A stretch of DNA of 64,000 nt from an uncultured Eubacteriales bacterium (GCA_934401725.1 CAKRSS010000001.1:1-64000); one strand, 5' to 3'; shown: positions 32,670-41,710, counted from the first letter of the stretch. A program made the numbers and translations. Notes: generated by a model from the sequence alone, not told the origin.

Positions 32670-32695
32670 ATAACACACATGCATGTGTTTGTCAA
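32667..32695 (-). promoter_or_regulatory. Promoter of ylxM-ffh-rpsP-khpA
   Basis: On the minus strand TTGACA (32695-32690), 17 bp containing CACATGCATGTG, then TATACT (32672-32667). Transcription would begin inside the palindrome at 32641-32669. Confidence 0.8.
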
Positions 32696-32703
32696 GAGTT
32701 TTT

Positions 32704-33993
32704 TTAAATTTCTTCGCTGTCCTCGACGGGGTTGACCAGCACCGTCAGCTTGGTGACGCGCATGTCGTCCATCTCGGACACCACGACGAACAGGTTCTCG
32801 TATGTGAACGTGTCCCCGACGTGAGGGTCAGCGTTGAGCATTTCGACCGCCCAGCCTCCGACTGTGGAGTATTCGCACTCGATGTCCTTGCGGTGGAACT
32901 CGATCTCGGAGAAGAAATCGTCGATGTTCATGTCGCCGTTGACCTCGTAGGTGTTGTCGCCGGTCTTGGTTATCATGTTGACTATGACGTCGCTCTCGTC
33001 CCAGATGTCGCCGACCAGCTCCTCGAGAATGTCCTCCATTGTGACGATACCGAGCGTGCCGCCGAACTCGTCGATGACTACGGCGATGTGCGTCTTTTTC
33101 TCACGCAGGACGCCCATAGCGGCAGGCAGGCGCATGGTTTTGTGGATGAAGCAGGCGGGGATAAGCAGGTCGCGCAGCGGCTTTTTGTCCTCGTCGACGG
33201 CGTTCTTGTAGTAGTGGTTGAGGTAGAGAATGCCGATTATGTTGTCGATGGAGTCCTCGTAGACGGGAATACGCGAGAAATGCGAATCCTCGATTATGGC
33301 GGCGATGTCCTCGTCGGTGTCGTCGATGTCGATGGAAACCATGTCGATACGGGGAGTCATTATCTCCTCGACGGTGGTGTCGTGGAACTCAAGCGTGGAC
33401 TGAAGCAGCTCGCTCTTGTCCTCGTCGATGACGCCTTCCTCCTCGACTGTCTCGATGATGGAGGAAAGATCCTCCTCGGTGACGGTCGGCTCGTCGTCGG
33501 ACTTGTCCTTGCCCCAGATTTTGCGAAGCAGGTTGACAATCAGCATGACGATGAATACGACGGGGTAGAGAATGAAGGTCAGTATTCTGACAGGGTAGGC
33601 GACCCAGCGGACCACGCGGTCGGCGTGCTGCTTTGCGAGTATCTTGGGGACGATCTCACCGAAGATGAGGATTATCGTCGTCATGATGACGGTTGCGATA
33701 GCAGAGGCCACCGAGTTTGCGCTCTCGCCGACGCCCAGCGCGGTGAGAAGCTGGATGATGATTATCGTCGTGACGGACGACGCCGCGATGTTGGCGAGGT
33801 TGTTGCCGATAAGTATGGCGGACAGCGCTGTTGTGAAGTTTTCGCTTATTTTGTAAGCCATAGCGGCGGTTTTACTGCCGCCCTCTGCGCTCTTTTTGAG
33901 ACGCATTTTGTTCGAGGCGTTGAAGGAAATCTCCGAGCCCGAGAAAAATGCGGACAGAATGAGCATCAGAATTATTATCAGATACGGCCACAT
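32704..33993 (-). CDS. CorC/HlyC (CNNM) family membrane protein with CBS pair, paralogue 2
   Basis: 429 residues. N-terminal DUF21/CNNM membrane domain (about 1-190; several helices, including SAFFSGSEISFNASNKMR and the acidic-helix GEIVPKILAKQHADR), then two CBS domains (about 200-330: MTPRIDMVSIDID and DEFGGTLGIVTMEDILEELVG), then a CorC/HlyC transporter-associated domain to the end. Family members are linked to magnesium or cobalt transport. AAGGAGG for this gene lies within the end of the upstream paralogue; the gap between the two is one base, so they form an operon. Confidence 0.92.
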   Translation of the reverse strand: MWPYLIIILMLILSAFFSGSEISFNASNKMRLKKSAEGGSKTAAMAYKISENFTTALSAILIGNNLANIAASSVTTIIIIQLLTALGVGESANSVASAIATVIMTTIILIFGEIVPKILAKQHADRVVRWVAYPVRILTFILYPVVFIVMLIVNLLRKIWGKDKSDDEPTVTEEDLSSIIETVEEEGVIDEDKSELLQSTLEFHDTTVEEIMTPRIDMVSIDIDDTDEDIAAIIEDSHFSRIPVYEDSIDNIIGILYLNHYYKNAVDEDKKPLRDLLIPACFIHKTMRLPAAMGVLREKKTHIAVVIDEFGGTLGIVTMEDILEELVGDIWDESDVIVNMITKTGDNTYEVNGDMNIDDFFSEIEFHRKDIECEYSTVGGWAVEMLNADPHVGDTFTYENLFVVVSEMDDMRVTKLTVLVNPVEDSEEI

Positions 33994-33994
33994 A

Positions 33995-35308
33995 TCACTT
34001 TACCTCCTTCTCCGGCGCGTTGCCGGGCTGAGGCACGGTGTGGCACACCGAATCGGTATCAAGTTTGATTATCACGTTGTCTATCTTGCCATCCTCAACG
34101 TCCTCCACCGTGACCTCAAGATTCTGGTAGCGGAAGGAGTCCTCTTCCTCGGGAAAGTGCCCGAGTGTGTTGATGACCCAGGATATGACGGGCATCTCGG
34201 CAAGCGTTTTGTCGGAGCAGGTGAGTCCCATGCGGGAGAACACGTCGCCGACAAGCAGGTGAGTGTTGACAGTAAAGCGGTTTCCGCCCATCTTGACGAA
34301 GTCGTTGTCGACGACGTCGTCCTCATCCCAGATTTCGCCGACAAGCTCCTCGAGGAAGTCCTCAATGGTCACGATACCGACCGTGTGATCGGCCTCGTCG
34401 GTGACGACCGCAAGATATATCTTCTTCTGGCGCATGACCGAGAGAAGGTCGTCTATCTTGGCGTTGTCGCGGACGAAGAAGGTCTCGGTCAGCATGGAGC
34501 GCAGGTTCACATTGTGATCCTTGAGGTATTCCTTAAGGAAGCTGCGGATCTGGAGCACGCCGATTATCTCGTCCGGGTTGCCGTCGTAAACGGGAAGGCG
34601 GGAATGGTTGTAGTTCTGAATTTCTTTGACGATTTCATCATTTGACATACTGATGTCAACGGCGCAGATGTCGCTGCGAACCGTCATTACATCGGCGGCG
34701 GTGGTGCCGGAGAAGTCAAGCGCGCTCTTGAACAGGTCGCTCTGCTCCTCGTCCATGACGCCCTCCTCCTCGATGGTGTCAATGATGTCGTACAGCTCCT
34801 CCTCTGTGATGGAGGGAGCCTTTTCGGTCTTGAACAGCTTGGAGACCGAGTTGCTTATCAGAGAGAAGAATGCCACAAGCGGTGTCGATATCTTCATGAG
34901 GACACGCAGCGAGCTTGCGCAGGCCATGGACATTGTGTCGCTGCGGTCGTTTGCAAACGCCTTGGGAATCATCTCACTGAAGAGGAAGACTATCATTGTG
35001 GTTATCACAGTGCACAGGATGGAGACCTTTGAGTCGTTGATATTCCAGATTCCGGCGACGAACGCCGTTGCAACGGACGCTGCCGCGATGTGCGTGATGT
35101 TGTTTCCGATAAGCAGTGTGGTGATGGCCCGCTCGAAGTTATGGTCTATGTAGAGAGCTTTTTTTGCTTTTACGTCGCCGTCCTCTGCGCGGGTCTTGAG
35201 TCTGATCTTGTTGAGCGCGGAGTAGGAGCTTTCGCACCCTGCAAAATACGCGCCGAAGACCACCATGAGAATAAAAACGGTTAATTGTAACCAACTACCG
35301 TCGTCCAT
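33995..35308 (-). CDS. CorC/HlyC (CNNM) family membrane protein with CBS pair, paralogue 1
   Basis: 437 residues from the ATG at 35308. An upstream in-frame ATG at 35377 lies in the -35 box of the promoter and is rejected. The architecture matches the next gene: DUF21 membrane domain (FGAYFAGCESSYSALNKIR, SEMIPKAFANDRSD), CBS pair (MTVRSDICAVDIS, DEADHTVGIVTIEDFLEELVG) and a C-terminal CorC_HlyC domain. The two copies are clearly divergent, so this is an old duplication that may make a heteromeric protein. Confidence 0.92.
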   Translation of the reverse strand: MDDGSWLQLTVFILMVVFGAYFAGCESSYSALNKIRLKTRAEDGDVKAKKALYIDHNFERAITTLLIGNNITHIAAASVATAFVAGIWNINDSKVSILCTVITTMIVFLFSEMIPKAFANDRSDTMSMACASSLRVLMKISTPLVAFFSLISNSVSKLFKTEKAPSITEEELYDIIDTIEEEGVMDEEQSDLFKSALDFSGTTAADVMTVRSDICAVDISMSNDEIVKEIQNYNHSRLPVYDGNPDEIIGVLQIRSFLKEYLKDHNVNLRSMLTETFFVRDNAKIDDLLSVMRQKKIYLAVVTDEADHTVGIVTIEDFLEELVGEIWDEDDVVDNDFVKMGGNRFTVNTHLLVGDVFSRMGLTCSDKTLAEMPVISWVINTLGHFPEEEDSFRYQNLEVTVEDVEDGKIDNVIIKLDTDSVCHTVPQPGNAPEKEVK

Positions 35309-35348
35309 TAAACGGATCAGCTCCTTTTCGAAATGTATTGATTTTATT

Positions 35349-35377
35349 ATTATATACGATAGTAGCAAATTTGTCAA
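35349..35377 (-). promoter_or_regulatory. Promoter of the tandem CorC/HlyC genes
   Basis: On the minus strand TTGACA (35377-35372), 17 bp, TATAAT (35354-35349): full consensus. Fifty bases separate it from the divergent ruvC promoter. Confidence 0.9.
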
Positions 35378-35426
35378 TAGTCACGGACAATGTTTTTATT
35401 CAACCTGACTATTTGCCGCAATCCGA

Positions 35427-35455
35427 TTGACTTAACGCATAAAACGTGATATAAT
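35427..35455 (+). promoter_or_regulatory. ruvC promoter
   Basis: TTGACT (35427-35432), 17 bp, TATAAT (35450-35455). The transcript should start near 35462, which excludes the ATG at 35460 as the start of ruvC. Confidence 0.85.
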
Positions 35456-35486
35456 TAGTATGGATAAAAATTGGCAGAGGTGCGCT

Positions 35487-35990
35487 TTGATAATACTTGG
35501 AGTTGACCCCGGACTGGCGATCGTCGGCTGGGGCGTCATAGAATACAGCAATAATCGTTTCAGAACAATAGATTACGGCTCAGTCCAGACCCCTGCGGGT
35601 ATGCCGACAGAGCGGCGGCTTGTCGAGATACACCGCGGTATGCGTGAGCTCATAGTTCGCTACAAGCCGGAATGTATGGCTGTCGAGGAACTGTTCTTCA
35701 ATACAAATATCACCACCGGCATATGCGTCAGTCAGGCGCGCGGCGTCATTCTCCTGAGCGCAGCCGAGGTCGGGGTGGAGATAGCCGAGTACACGCCGCT
35801 TCAGGTCAAGCAGGCTGTGGTCGGGTACGGCCGGGCGGAAAAGCACCAGGTCATCACCATGGTGACTCGCTTGCTCGGGCTGCGCGAGCCGCCGAAGCCA
35901 GACGACACGGCAGACGCGCTCGCCATCGCGATATGCCACGCCCACTGCGGCGGCTCGAGCATAGCGCAGTACTACAACAAATCACTCTGA
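35487..35990 (+). CDS. ruvC: Holliday junction endonuclease RuvC
   Basis: 167 residues from a TTG at 35487 with GAGGTG at 35477-35482. The resulting N-terminus (M-IILGVDPGLA) matches the family, whereas the ATG at 35460 is at the predicted transcription start. Catalytic acidic residues: Asp7 in GVDPG, Glu67/68 in VEELFF, Asp140 and Asp143 in KPDDTADALA. Cuts Holliday junctions made during recombination. ruvA and ruvB are not adjacent. The methyltransferase follows after 17 bases. Confidence 0.94.
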   Translation: MIILGVDPGLAIVGWGVIEYSNNRFRTIDYGSVQTPAGMPTERRLVEIHRGMRELIVRYKPECMAVEELFFNTNITTGICVSQARGVILLSAAEVGVEIAEYTPLQVKQAVVGYGRAEKHQVITMVTRLLGLREPPKPDDTADALAIAICHAHCGGSSIAQYYNKSL

Positions 35991-36007
35991 ACGGAAGGTC
36001 TTTTAGC

Positions 36008-36868
36008 ATGTGGATAGCAGATAAATGGAAGGATTACGAGCTGACCGACGCATCTGAGGGCGAGCGGCTCGAGAGATGGGGGAGGTACGTTTTGATACGT
36101 CCCGACCCGCAGATAATATGGATAAACGACCGCAAGGGCTCCGAATGGGGGCACGCCGACGGAGTCTATCGCCGCTCGTCTGGCGGTGGCGGCGCGTGGG
36201 TCAGGAACCGCCTGCCCGAGGAGTGGAAGGTCGGATATGGCAGCCTTACGTTTTTGCTCAAGCCCATGGGCTTCAAGCACACGGGGCTTTTTCCCGAGCA
36301 GGCCGTCAACTGGGACTGGTTCTCGGAGCTGATAAGAAACGCCGGGCGGCCGATAAAGCTGCTCAACCTGTTCGCCTACACCGGTGGCGCGACCGTCGCG
36401 GCGGCAGCTGCCGGGGCGTCCGTTTGCCACGTTGACGCGGCCAAGGGAATGGTGGCGCAGGCCAGGCAGAACGCCGCGCTGAGCGGCCTCGCCGACGCGC
36501 CGATACGCTATATCGTCGACGACTGCGTCAAGTTCACCGAGCGTGAGATACGCCGCGGCAACAAATACGACGCTGTCATAATGGATCCGCCGTCCTACGG
36601 CCGGGGGCCGTCTGGCGAGGTGTGGAAGATAGAGGACAATATCGACCGCCTCGTCTCGCTGTGCGCCCAGGTGCTGAGCGAGAGGCCGCTGTTTTTCCTG
36701 ATAAACAGCTACACGACCGGTCTCTCGCCGCTGACCATGAAGTATATACTGGATATGCGCATAACGTCGCGCTACGGCGGCGACAGCCGCGCCGAGGAGC
36801 TGGCGCTTCCCGTGCGCGCAACAGGCGGGGCGCTGCCCTGCGGTGCGTCGGCACGCTGGCAGGCGTGA
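36008..36868 (+). CDS. SAM-dependent methyltransferase, RlmI-like fold
   Basis: 286 residues; the ATG at 36008 has GGAAGG upstream. Rossmann methyltransferase: SAM-binding motif LLNLFAYTGGATVAAAAAGA near residues 117-136, acidic HVDAAKGMVAQARQN, and the catalytic-type motif VIMDPPSYGRGP near 190-201. The (D/N)PP(S/Y) motif and order match the RlmI/K-like 23S rRNA cytosine methyltransferases, but the PUA domain is replaced by a short N-terminal part, so the target is open. The stop codon lies in the first of three 26 bp repeats. Confidence 0.85.
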   Translation: MWIADKWKDYELTDASEGERLERWGRYVLIRPDPQIIWINDRKGSEWGHADGVYRRSSGGGGAWVRNRLPEEWKVGYGSLTFLLKPMGFKHTGLFPEQAVNWDWFSELIRNAGRPIKLLNLFAYTGGATVAAAAAGASVCHVDAAKGMVAQARQNAALSGLADAPIRYIVDDCVKFTEREIRRGNKYDAVIMDPPSYGRGPSGEVWKIEDNIDRLVSLCAQVLSERPLFFLINSYTTGLSPLTMKYILDMRITSRYGGDSRAEELALPVRATGGALPCGASARWQA

Positions 36869-36935
36869 GCGAGCCAAAGTTCCGGCAGGCGTTAGTGTGT
36901 CAAAGCCCCGGCTGGCGTGAGCGAGTCGGTGCTGC
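36858..36935. repeat. Three degenerate 26 bp tandem repeats at the methyltransferase stop codon
   Basis: Units at 36858-36883, 36884-36909 and 36910-36935, each starting GGCAGGCGT or GGCTGGCGT and carrying GAGCGAG or TAGTGTG. The period is exactly 26. The stop codon is in unit 1. The remaining 80 bases before ecfA1 show no promoter. Confidence 0.65.
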
Positions 36936-37016
36936 CCGGTGGAGTCGTTTTCCGCGTTGCGGAAGCGCCGACGCCGCTGTGCGCGGAACCACAATATTGA
37001 TTAAGGAAACCATCAG

Positions 37017-37907
37017 ATGAGTGAAAGCTTTATAAAGGCCACGGGTGTCCGCTGTCTCTACAAGGACGAAAACGGGCATGAGGCCGTGGCGCTGGATAAT
37101 ATTAATCTTGAGATACAGCGCGGCGAGTACATTGCCATAATCGGGCGCAACGGCTCGGGCAAGTCGACGCTGGCCAAGCTGTTTAACATGATACTCGACC
37201 CCGCAGAGGGTAAAATAGAGGTCGACGGCGTCGACATAACCTCGCCCGACCTCGACGACGCAACCATTCTCGACGTCCGCCGCAAGATAGGCATGGTGTT
37301 CCAGAATCCGGACAACCAGCTTGTCGCGACCATTGTCGAGGAGGACGTGGCGTTCGGCCCCGAAAACCTCGGCGTGCCGACAGACGAGCTGCGCCGCCGC
37401 GTCGACGACGCGCTTGCCACAGTCGGAATGACCGAGTACGCGCACCACGAGCCGCATAGGCTGTCTGGCGGCCAGAAGCAGCGGGTCGCCATCGCGGGCG
37501 TGCTCGCCATGAAGCCGGACTGCATCATTCTCGATGAGTCGACGGCCATGCTCGACCCACGCGGACGCTCCGAGGTCATGGACACCGTCGAGCGGCTCAA
37601 CCGCGAGGAGGGTATAACTGTCATAATGATAACGCATTATATGAACGAGGCAGTCCGCGCCGGGCGCGTGATAATGCTCGACAACGGTCACCTCGTCAAG
37701 GACGCGACGCCGCGCGAGATATTCTCCGATCCTGCGCTGCTGCGCCGTTACGGGCTCGATGTTCCGCAGTCCGTGGCGCTGGTGGAGCAGTTGCGCCGTG
37801 CGGGCGTCAGAATCGAGGGCGAACCCGTGACGCCGGACGAATGTGCCGCCGCCATAGCTGCGGCGCTGCGCCGTAAAGCCGGCAGAGAGGGGCGGAGCGG
37901 AAAATGA
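37017..37907 (+). CDS. ecfA1: ECF transporter ATPase A1
   Basis: 296 residues. ABC ATPase: Walker A GRNGSGKST near residue 43, Q-loop FQNPDNQLVATIVEEDVAFG, signature LSGGQKQR near 141, Walker B CIILDEST with the switch His in MITHYM. The EcfA-specific Q-loop NPDNQ is present. With EcfA2 and EcfT it makes the energising module for vitamin and metal uptake through interchangeable S components, none of which is encoded here. Start overlaps nothing upstream; the end overlaps ecfA2 by four bases. Its Walker B ends in DEST rather than DEP, as is usual for A1. Confidence 0.95.
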   Translation: MSESFIKATGVRCLYKDENGHEAVALDNINLEIQRGEYIAIIGRNGSGKSTLAKLFNMILDPAEGKIEVDGVDITSPDLDDATILDVRRKIGMVFQNPDNQLVATIVEEDVAFGPENLGVPTDELRRRVDDALATVGMTEYAHHEPHRLSGGQKQRVAIAGVLAMKPDCIILDESTAMLDPRGRSEVMDTVERLNREEGITVIMITHYMNEAVRAGRVIMLDNGHLVKDATPREIFSDPALLRRYGLDVPQSVALVEQLRRAGVRIEGEPVTPDECAAAIAAALRRKAGREGRSGK

Positions 37908-38755
37908 CAAAGCTGAGTCTTGAAAACATTTCGTATGTGTACAGCGCGGGCACGCCGTATGAGAAGCACGCGCTGGAGAATGTGAATATTGAAATTCCGT
38001 CCGGCGCGATAACCGGGGTGATCGGGCACACGGGCTCGGGCAAGTCGACGCTTATGCAGCTGCTCAACGGTCTCGAGAAGCCGACGTCCGGCCGGGTACT
38101 GCTTGACGGCGTCGATATATGGGAGCAGCCCAAGAAAATTTCCGAGGTTCGCTTCCGCGTGGGGCTGGTTATGCAGTACCCCGAGTATCAGCTGTTCGAG
38201 GAGACGGTCGAGAAGGACATAGCCTTCGGCCCGCGCAACATGAAGCTGAGTGACGACGAGGTCGCGGGGCGCGTCGCCGAGGCGGCGGGCTTTGTGGGGC
38301 TCTCGCCGGAGCTGATGAAAAAGTCGCCGTTTGACCTGTCGGGCGGCGAGAAACGCCGCGCGGCCATCGCCGGAGTCATGGCGATGACGCCCGAGGTGCT
38401 GGTTCTCGACGAACCTGCGGCGGGACTTGACCCCGTCGGTCGCTCGACCATATTCGACGCGGTCGAGCGCTACCGCGCGAGCACGGGCGCTACGGTGCTT
38501 ATCGTCAGCCACAGCATGGAGGACATGGCGCGCATATGCAGCAATATGATAGTGCTGTCCGAGGGGCATGTCATAATGAGCGGAGATACCGAGTCGGTGT
38601 TCGGCCGCGCGGAGGAACTTACAGCCTGCGGGCTTGACATCCCCGAGATCTCAAAGCTCATGCTGAAGCTCCGTGATTCCGGCATCCCGGTGTCGGATAT
38701 ACCTCATTCCGTTGAGGGCGCATTTGAAATTCTCAGGAAAGAATTCGCATCATGA
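37904..38755 (+). CDS. ecfA2: ECF transporter ATPase A2
   Basis: 283 residues. Walker A GHTGSGKST near residue 41, Q-loop MQYPEYQLFEETVEKDIAFG, signature LSGGEKRR near 145, Walker B VLVLDEPAAGLDP, switch His in VSHSMEDM. The QYPEYQ sequence is typical of A2. Coupled to ecfA1 and ecfT by ATGA overlaps on both sides. Confidence 0.95.
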   Translation: MTKLSLENISYVYSAGTPYEKHALENVNIEIPSGAITGVIGHTGSGKSTLMQLLNGLEKPTSGRVLLDGVDIWEQPKKISEVRFRVGLVMQYPEYQLFEETVEKDIAFGPRNMKLSDDEVAGRVAEAAGFVGLSPELMKKSPFDLSGGEKRRAAIAGVMAMTPEVLVLDEPAAGLDPVGRSTIFDAVERYRASTGATVLIVSHSMEDMARICSNMIVLSEGHVIMSGDTESVFGRAEELTACGLDIPEISKLMLKLRDSGIPVSDIPHSVEGAFEILRKEFAS

Positions 38756-39573
38756 ATAATATAACTCTGGGGCAGTATTATCCCGCGAAGTCGCTGATAC
38801 ACAGTCTCGACGCGCGGGTGAAGGTGGTGCTTGCCATCCTTTATATTGTGTGCTCCTTCCTTTGCAAAAACGTTGTAAGCTACGCGGTTCTGCTCGCGTC
38901 GGCTATCATACTTATAATAATTTCGCGCATACCGCTGCGCATGATATTCCGTTCGCTTCGTCCGGTGCTGTTTATACTGCTGTTCACAGTGGTCATCAAC
39001 GTGCTGTGGACGCGCGGTGAGCGGCTGCTGCTCGAGTGGTGGATTATAAAAATCTACTACGAGGGCATCATGAACTCGGTGTTCATCGGCGTGCGCATCG
39101 TCGTGCTGATAATCGGCTCGAGCGTCTTCATGACCTACACCACCACGCCCATAGAGCTCACTGACGCGCTCGAGAGCCTGCTCTCGCCGCTCAAGGTGTT
39201 CCATGCGCCGGTGCACGAGTTCGCCATGATGGTGACTATCGCGCTACGCTTCATCCCGATACTCTCCGAGGAGACGACCAAAATAATGCAGGCGCAGAAG
39301 GCGCGCGGTGCTGATTTCACATCCGGCGGCCTTATCCAGCGAGCCAAGGCGCTTATCCCGGTGCTGATTCCGCTGTTCGTCTCGGCGTTCCGTCGTGCGG
39401 ACGAGCTGGCGACGGCCATGGAGTGCCGCTGCTACCACGGCGGCGACGGACGCACGCGGCTGCACGTCCCGCACTGCCGGGGTCGCGACTTTGTGATGAT
39501 ATTTGTTATAGTCGCGCTCGGAGTCGGACTTGTTGTGCTCAATCGGCTCGGCATAGGATATACTATATCGTAA
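38752..39573 (+). CDS. ecfT: ECF transporter membrane subunit EcfT
   Basis: 273 residues with about five or six membrane helices. Begins IHSLDARVKVVLAILYIV, the usual EcfT start. The two Ala-Arg-Gly coupling-helix motifs are represented by AQKARGADF near residue 182 and the region MECRCYHGGDGRTRL near 225. The middle helices include FRSLRPVLFILLFTVVINVLW. Ends 12 bases before truA. Confidence 0.94.
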   Translation: MNNITLGQYYPAKSLIHSLDARVKVVLAILYIVCSFLCKNVVSYAVLLASAIILIIISRIPLRMIFRSLRPVLFILLFTVVINVLWTRGERLLLEWWIIKIYYEGIMNSVFIGVRIVVLIIGSSVFMTYTTTPIELTDALESLLSPLKVFHAPVHEFAMMVTIALRFIPILSEETTKIMQAQKARGADFTSGGLIQRAKALIPVLIPLFVSAFRRADELATAMECRCYHGGDGRTRLHVPHCRGRDFVMIFVIVALGVGLVVLNRLGIGYTIS

Positions 39574-39585
39574 GGAAATGCTAAA

Positions 39586-40344
39586 ATGAAGCTGTTTTTG
39601 AAGATCAGCTACCTCGGAACCGCATACAGCGGCTACCAGACGCAGAAAAACGGCCTCGGCATCCAGCAGGTGATAGGCGAGGCAACCGCGCGCCTGTTCG
39701 GTGTCCGTTGTGACATCTGCGGGTGCAGCCGCACGGACCGCGGAGTGCACGCCCGTGAGTTCTGCCTTACCGTGTGCGAGCACGGGCGGGATGAGCTCGT
39801 CACCACCGTCCCTGACGACGGCATACTCCGCGCGCTCAATACCTATCTGCCGCCGGATATTGCAGTCACATATGTCGATTGGCGGCCGCAGAACTTTCAC
39901 GCACGGTACAGCGTGACAGGAAAACAGTATCTCTATCGCATATATGACTCGCCCGTCCGCTCGCCCTTCGTGGAGGGCAGGGCGCTGCACTACCCCCGCC
40001 GCATAGACGACGAAAAGCTCACCGCTATGCAGCGCGCGGCAGCTTTTATCGTCGGAAAACACGACTTTGCCAGCTTCATGGCGTCCGGATCCGACGTCAC
40101 GGATTGCGAAAGAACCGTCACGCGCGCCGAGCTTGTTCGGGATGGTGACATGCTGAACTTTTACATCGCAGCGGACGGATTTCTTTACAACATGGTTCGC
40201 ATAATAGTCGGGACGCTACTCGAGGTCGCCGAGGGCAAGCGCGCGCCGGACAGTATTCCGGAGCTCATCGCCTCCCGCGACCGCCGGAACGCCGGCCGTA
40301 CCGCCCCCGCCTGCGGACTGTATCTCGACAAGGTCTTTTATTAA
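39586..40344 (+). CDS. truA: tRNA pseudouridine synthase A
   Basis: 252 residues. Catalytic Asp51 in CSRTDRGVHA; N-terminal ISYLGTAYSGYQTQ and FHARYSVTGKQYLYRI are conserved. It makes pseudouridine at positions 38-40 of tRNA anticodon arms. The ecf-truA arrangement is common in Firmicutes. After it comes a partial composite repeat that probably supplies the terminator. Confidence 0.96.
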   Translation: MKLFLKISYLGTAYSGYQTQKNGLGIQQVIGEATARLFGVRCDICGCSRTDRGVHAREFCLTVCEHGRDELVTTVPDDGILRALNTYLPPDIAVTYVDWRPQNFHARYSVTGKQYLYRIYDSPVRSPFVEGRALHYPRRIDDEKLTAMQRAAAFIVGKHDFASFMASGSDVTDCERTVTRAELVRDGDMLNFYIAADGFLYNMVRIIVGTLLEVAEGKRAPDSIPELIASRDRRNAGRTAPACGLYLDKVFY

Positions 40345-40410
40345 CCTGAACTAACGTTTTTACCAAACTTCATTCCAACCCGCATACTTCTAAATCCATT
40401 ATTGCCCCCG

Positions 40411-40485
40411 CTTCAAAAGTTTTGCGGGTTCTCAGGGGGCTTTTCCAAAAGCCCCCTGAGCGGGGGCCGGGGCAGCGCCCCAGAA
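40411..40485 (+). repeat. Composite repeat, partial copy C (hairpin module only)
   Basis: Contains only the downstream module: AAAAGTTTTGCGGGTTCTC, hairpin AGGGGGCTTTTCC/AAAAGCCCCCT, then GGGGCCGGGGCAGCGCCCC. Same orientation as copy A. Located directly between truA and the RBS (AAGGAGG) of the next gene, so it may serve as the truA terminator. Confidence 0.7.
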
Positions 40486-40507
40486 ACTATCAAGGAGGAC
40501 AAAACCG

Positions 40508-41710
40508 ATGCTTGTTCGCGATCTTAAGAGCCGGATTGTGTCCTCGTTTGCGCCTCGCGAGGGCGAGGGCTACTATGGCGGCGTCGAAAGACGGTACCGG
40601 GCGGCGGGGATAGTCATAGCCGTCGCGCTGGTTATATTTGTGCTGGCGTCGCTCATATTCGGCTTCAGAGAATTCACGTATCAGAATATATATTACTTTT
40701 TCAAAGACTTTGACACCGTCATCTCGGCCGACCGCTATCCCGTCGACGCGATAAACTACGGCTCCGGCGAGGGGCGCAGCTATGCCGCGTTCAAGGGTGG
40801 GATCGCCGTCGCCGACAGGTACAGCGTGTCTGTCTGCTCGTCGGGCGGGCGGAGAACGGCTGAGTTCAACGTCGGCTATTACAGCCCGCAGCTGCGCGCC
40901 TCGGAAAAGTACCTGCTTATCTATGAGTCGGGCGGCGCGTTTTCCGTCTGTAACTCGTTCATCCGGCTCTACTCGGAGACGCTTCCCGGCGGGATATACG
41001 CAGCTGAAATCAACGCCGCCGGTGAGGTGCTCGTGCATACGGGCGACAGCCGCTACCGCGCGGTGCTCTACCTTTACGACAGCGGCTTTTCACGCGCTGC
41101 GGCGTACTATATCAGCGACTATGTGACCGCCACAGCCCTCAGCGCGGACGGTAAATATATACTCGCGGCGACGGTCGACGCCGCGTCCGGCAACTATGTC
41201 TCGGCGCTTCGCGTCTATCGCAGAGGTGAGACCGAGCCCCGAACCATCCTCACCACCAACGGCGAGATGATAATGAAGTGCGGCGCGTTTTTCGACGGCT
41301 TCTACGCGCTTACCGACCGCGGCGTGTACGTCGTCGGCGCGAACGGAAATGTCCGCTCGCATACGGCGCTTGCCGACGGCCGCGGGTTCGTCTCGTGCGA
41401 GGCGAGCGAGAAGTGCCTCGCGGCACTGTCTCGCGACGGCGACGGGTATCAGCTGGTCTACGTTCCCTCGCAGGGAGAGGGCATGTCGGTGCGGCTCGAT
41501 GCGGTGCCGCTGGCGCTCGGCGTCTCGGGGCGGCAGGCGTATGTCCTTTTCGACGGAGCCGTGGCGAGGTATGATTTCGACAGTGGAAACGTCGATTTTG
41601 TCGAGTGCACGCCCGGCGCGCTCGACATGGTGGTCACAGCGTCACGGCGTGTGCTTGTCTGCTACGCGACGCGTGCGGTTTATTCTGAATTTGCGGAGGT
41701 GACAAAATGA
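40508..41710 (+). CDS. DUF5711-like exported beta-propeller-type protein
   Basis: 400 residues. A cytoplasmic N-terminus of about 35 residues, one membrane helix (about 35-58, AAGIVIAVALVIFVLASLIFG), then a long extracellular part of repeated strands with the pattern 'G-x-Y-I/L-L-x-A', 'ALSADGKYILAAT', 'YALTDRGVYVVGANG' and 'YVLFDGAVARYDF', consistent with a beta-propeller. I associate this architecture and its place beside cvpA with DUF5711, of unknown function. Overlaps the cvpA start by four bases. Confidence 0.75.
   Translation: MLVRDLKSRIVSSFAPREGEGYYGGVERRYRAAGIVIAVALVIFVLASLIFGFREFTYQNIYYFFKDFDTVISADRYPVDAINYGSGEGRSYAAFKGGIAVADRYSVSVCSSGGRRTAEFNVGYYSPQLRASEKYLLIYESGGAFSVCNSFIRLYSETLPGGIYAAEINAAGEVLVHTGDSRYRAVLYLYDSGFSRAAAYYISDYVTATALSADGKYILAATVDAASGNYVSALRVYRRGETEPRTILTTNGEMIMKCGAFFDGFYALTDRGVYVVGANGNVRSHTALADGRGFVSCEASEKCLAALSRDGDGYQLVYVPSQGEGMSVRLDAVPLALGVSGRQAYVLFDGAVARYDFDSGNVDFVECTPGALDMVVTASRRVLVCYATRAVYSEFAEVTK

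Noticed and set aside
36858..36935. CRISPR-like 26 bp repeats
   Set aside because: Contiguous, degenerate and only three units, with no spacers and no cas genes.
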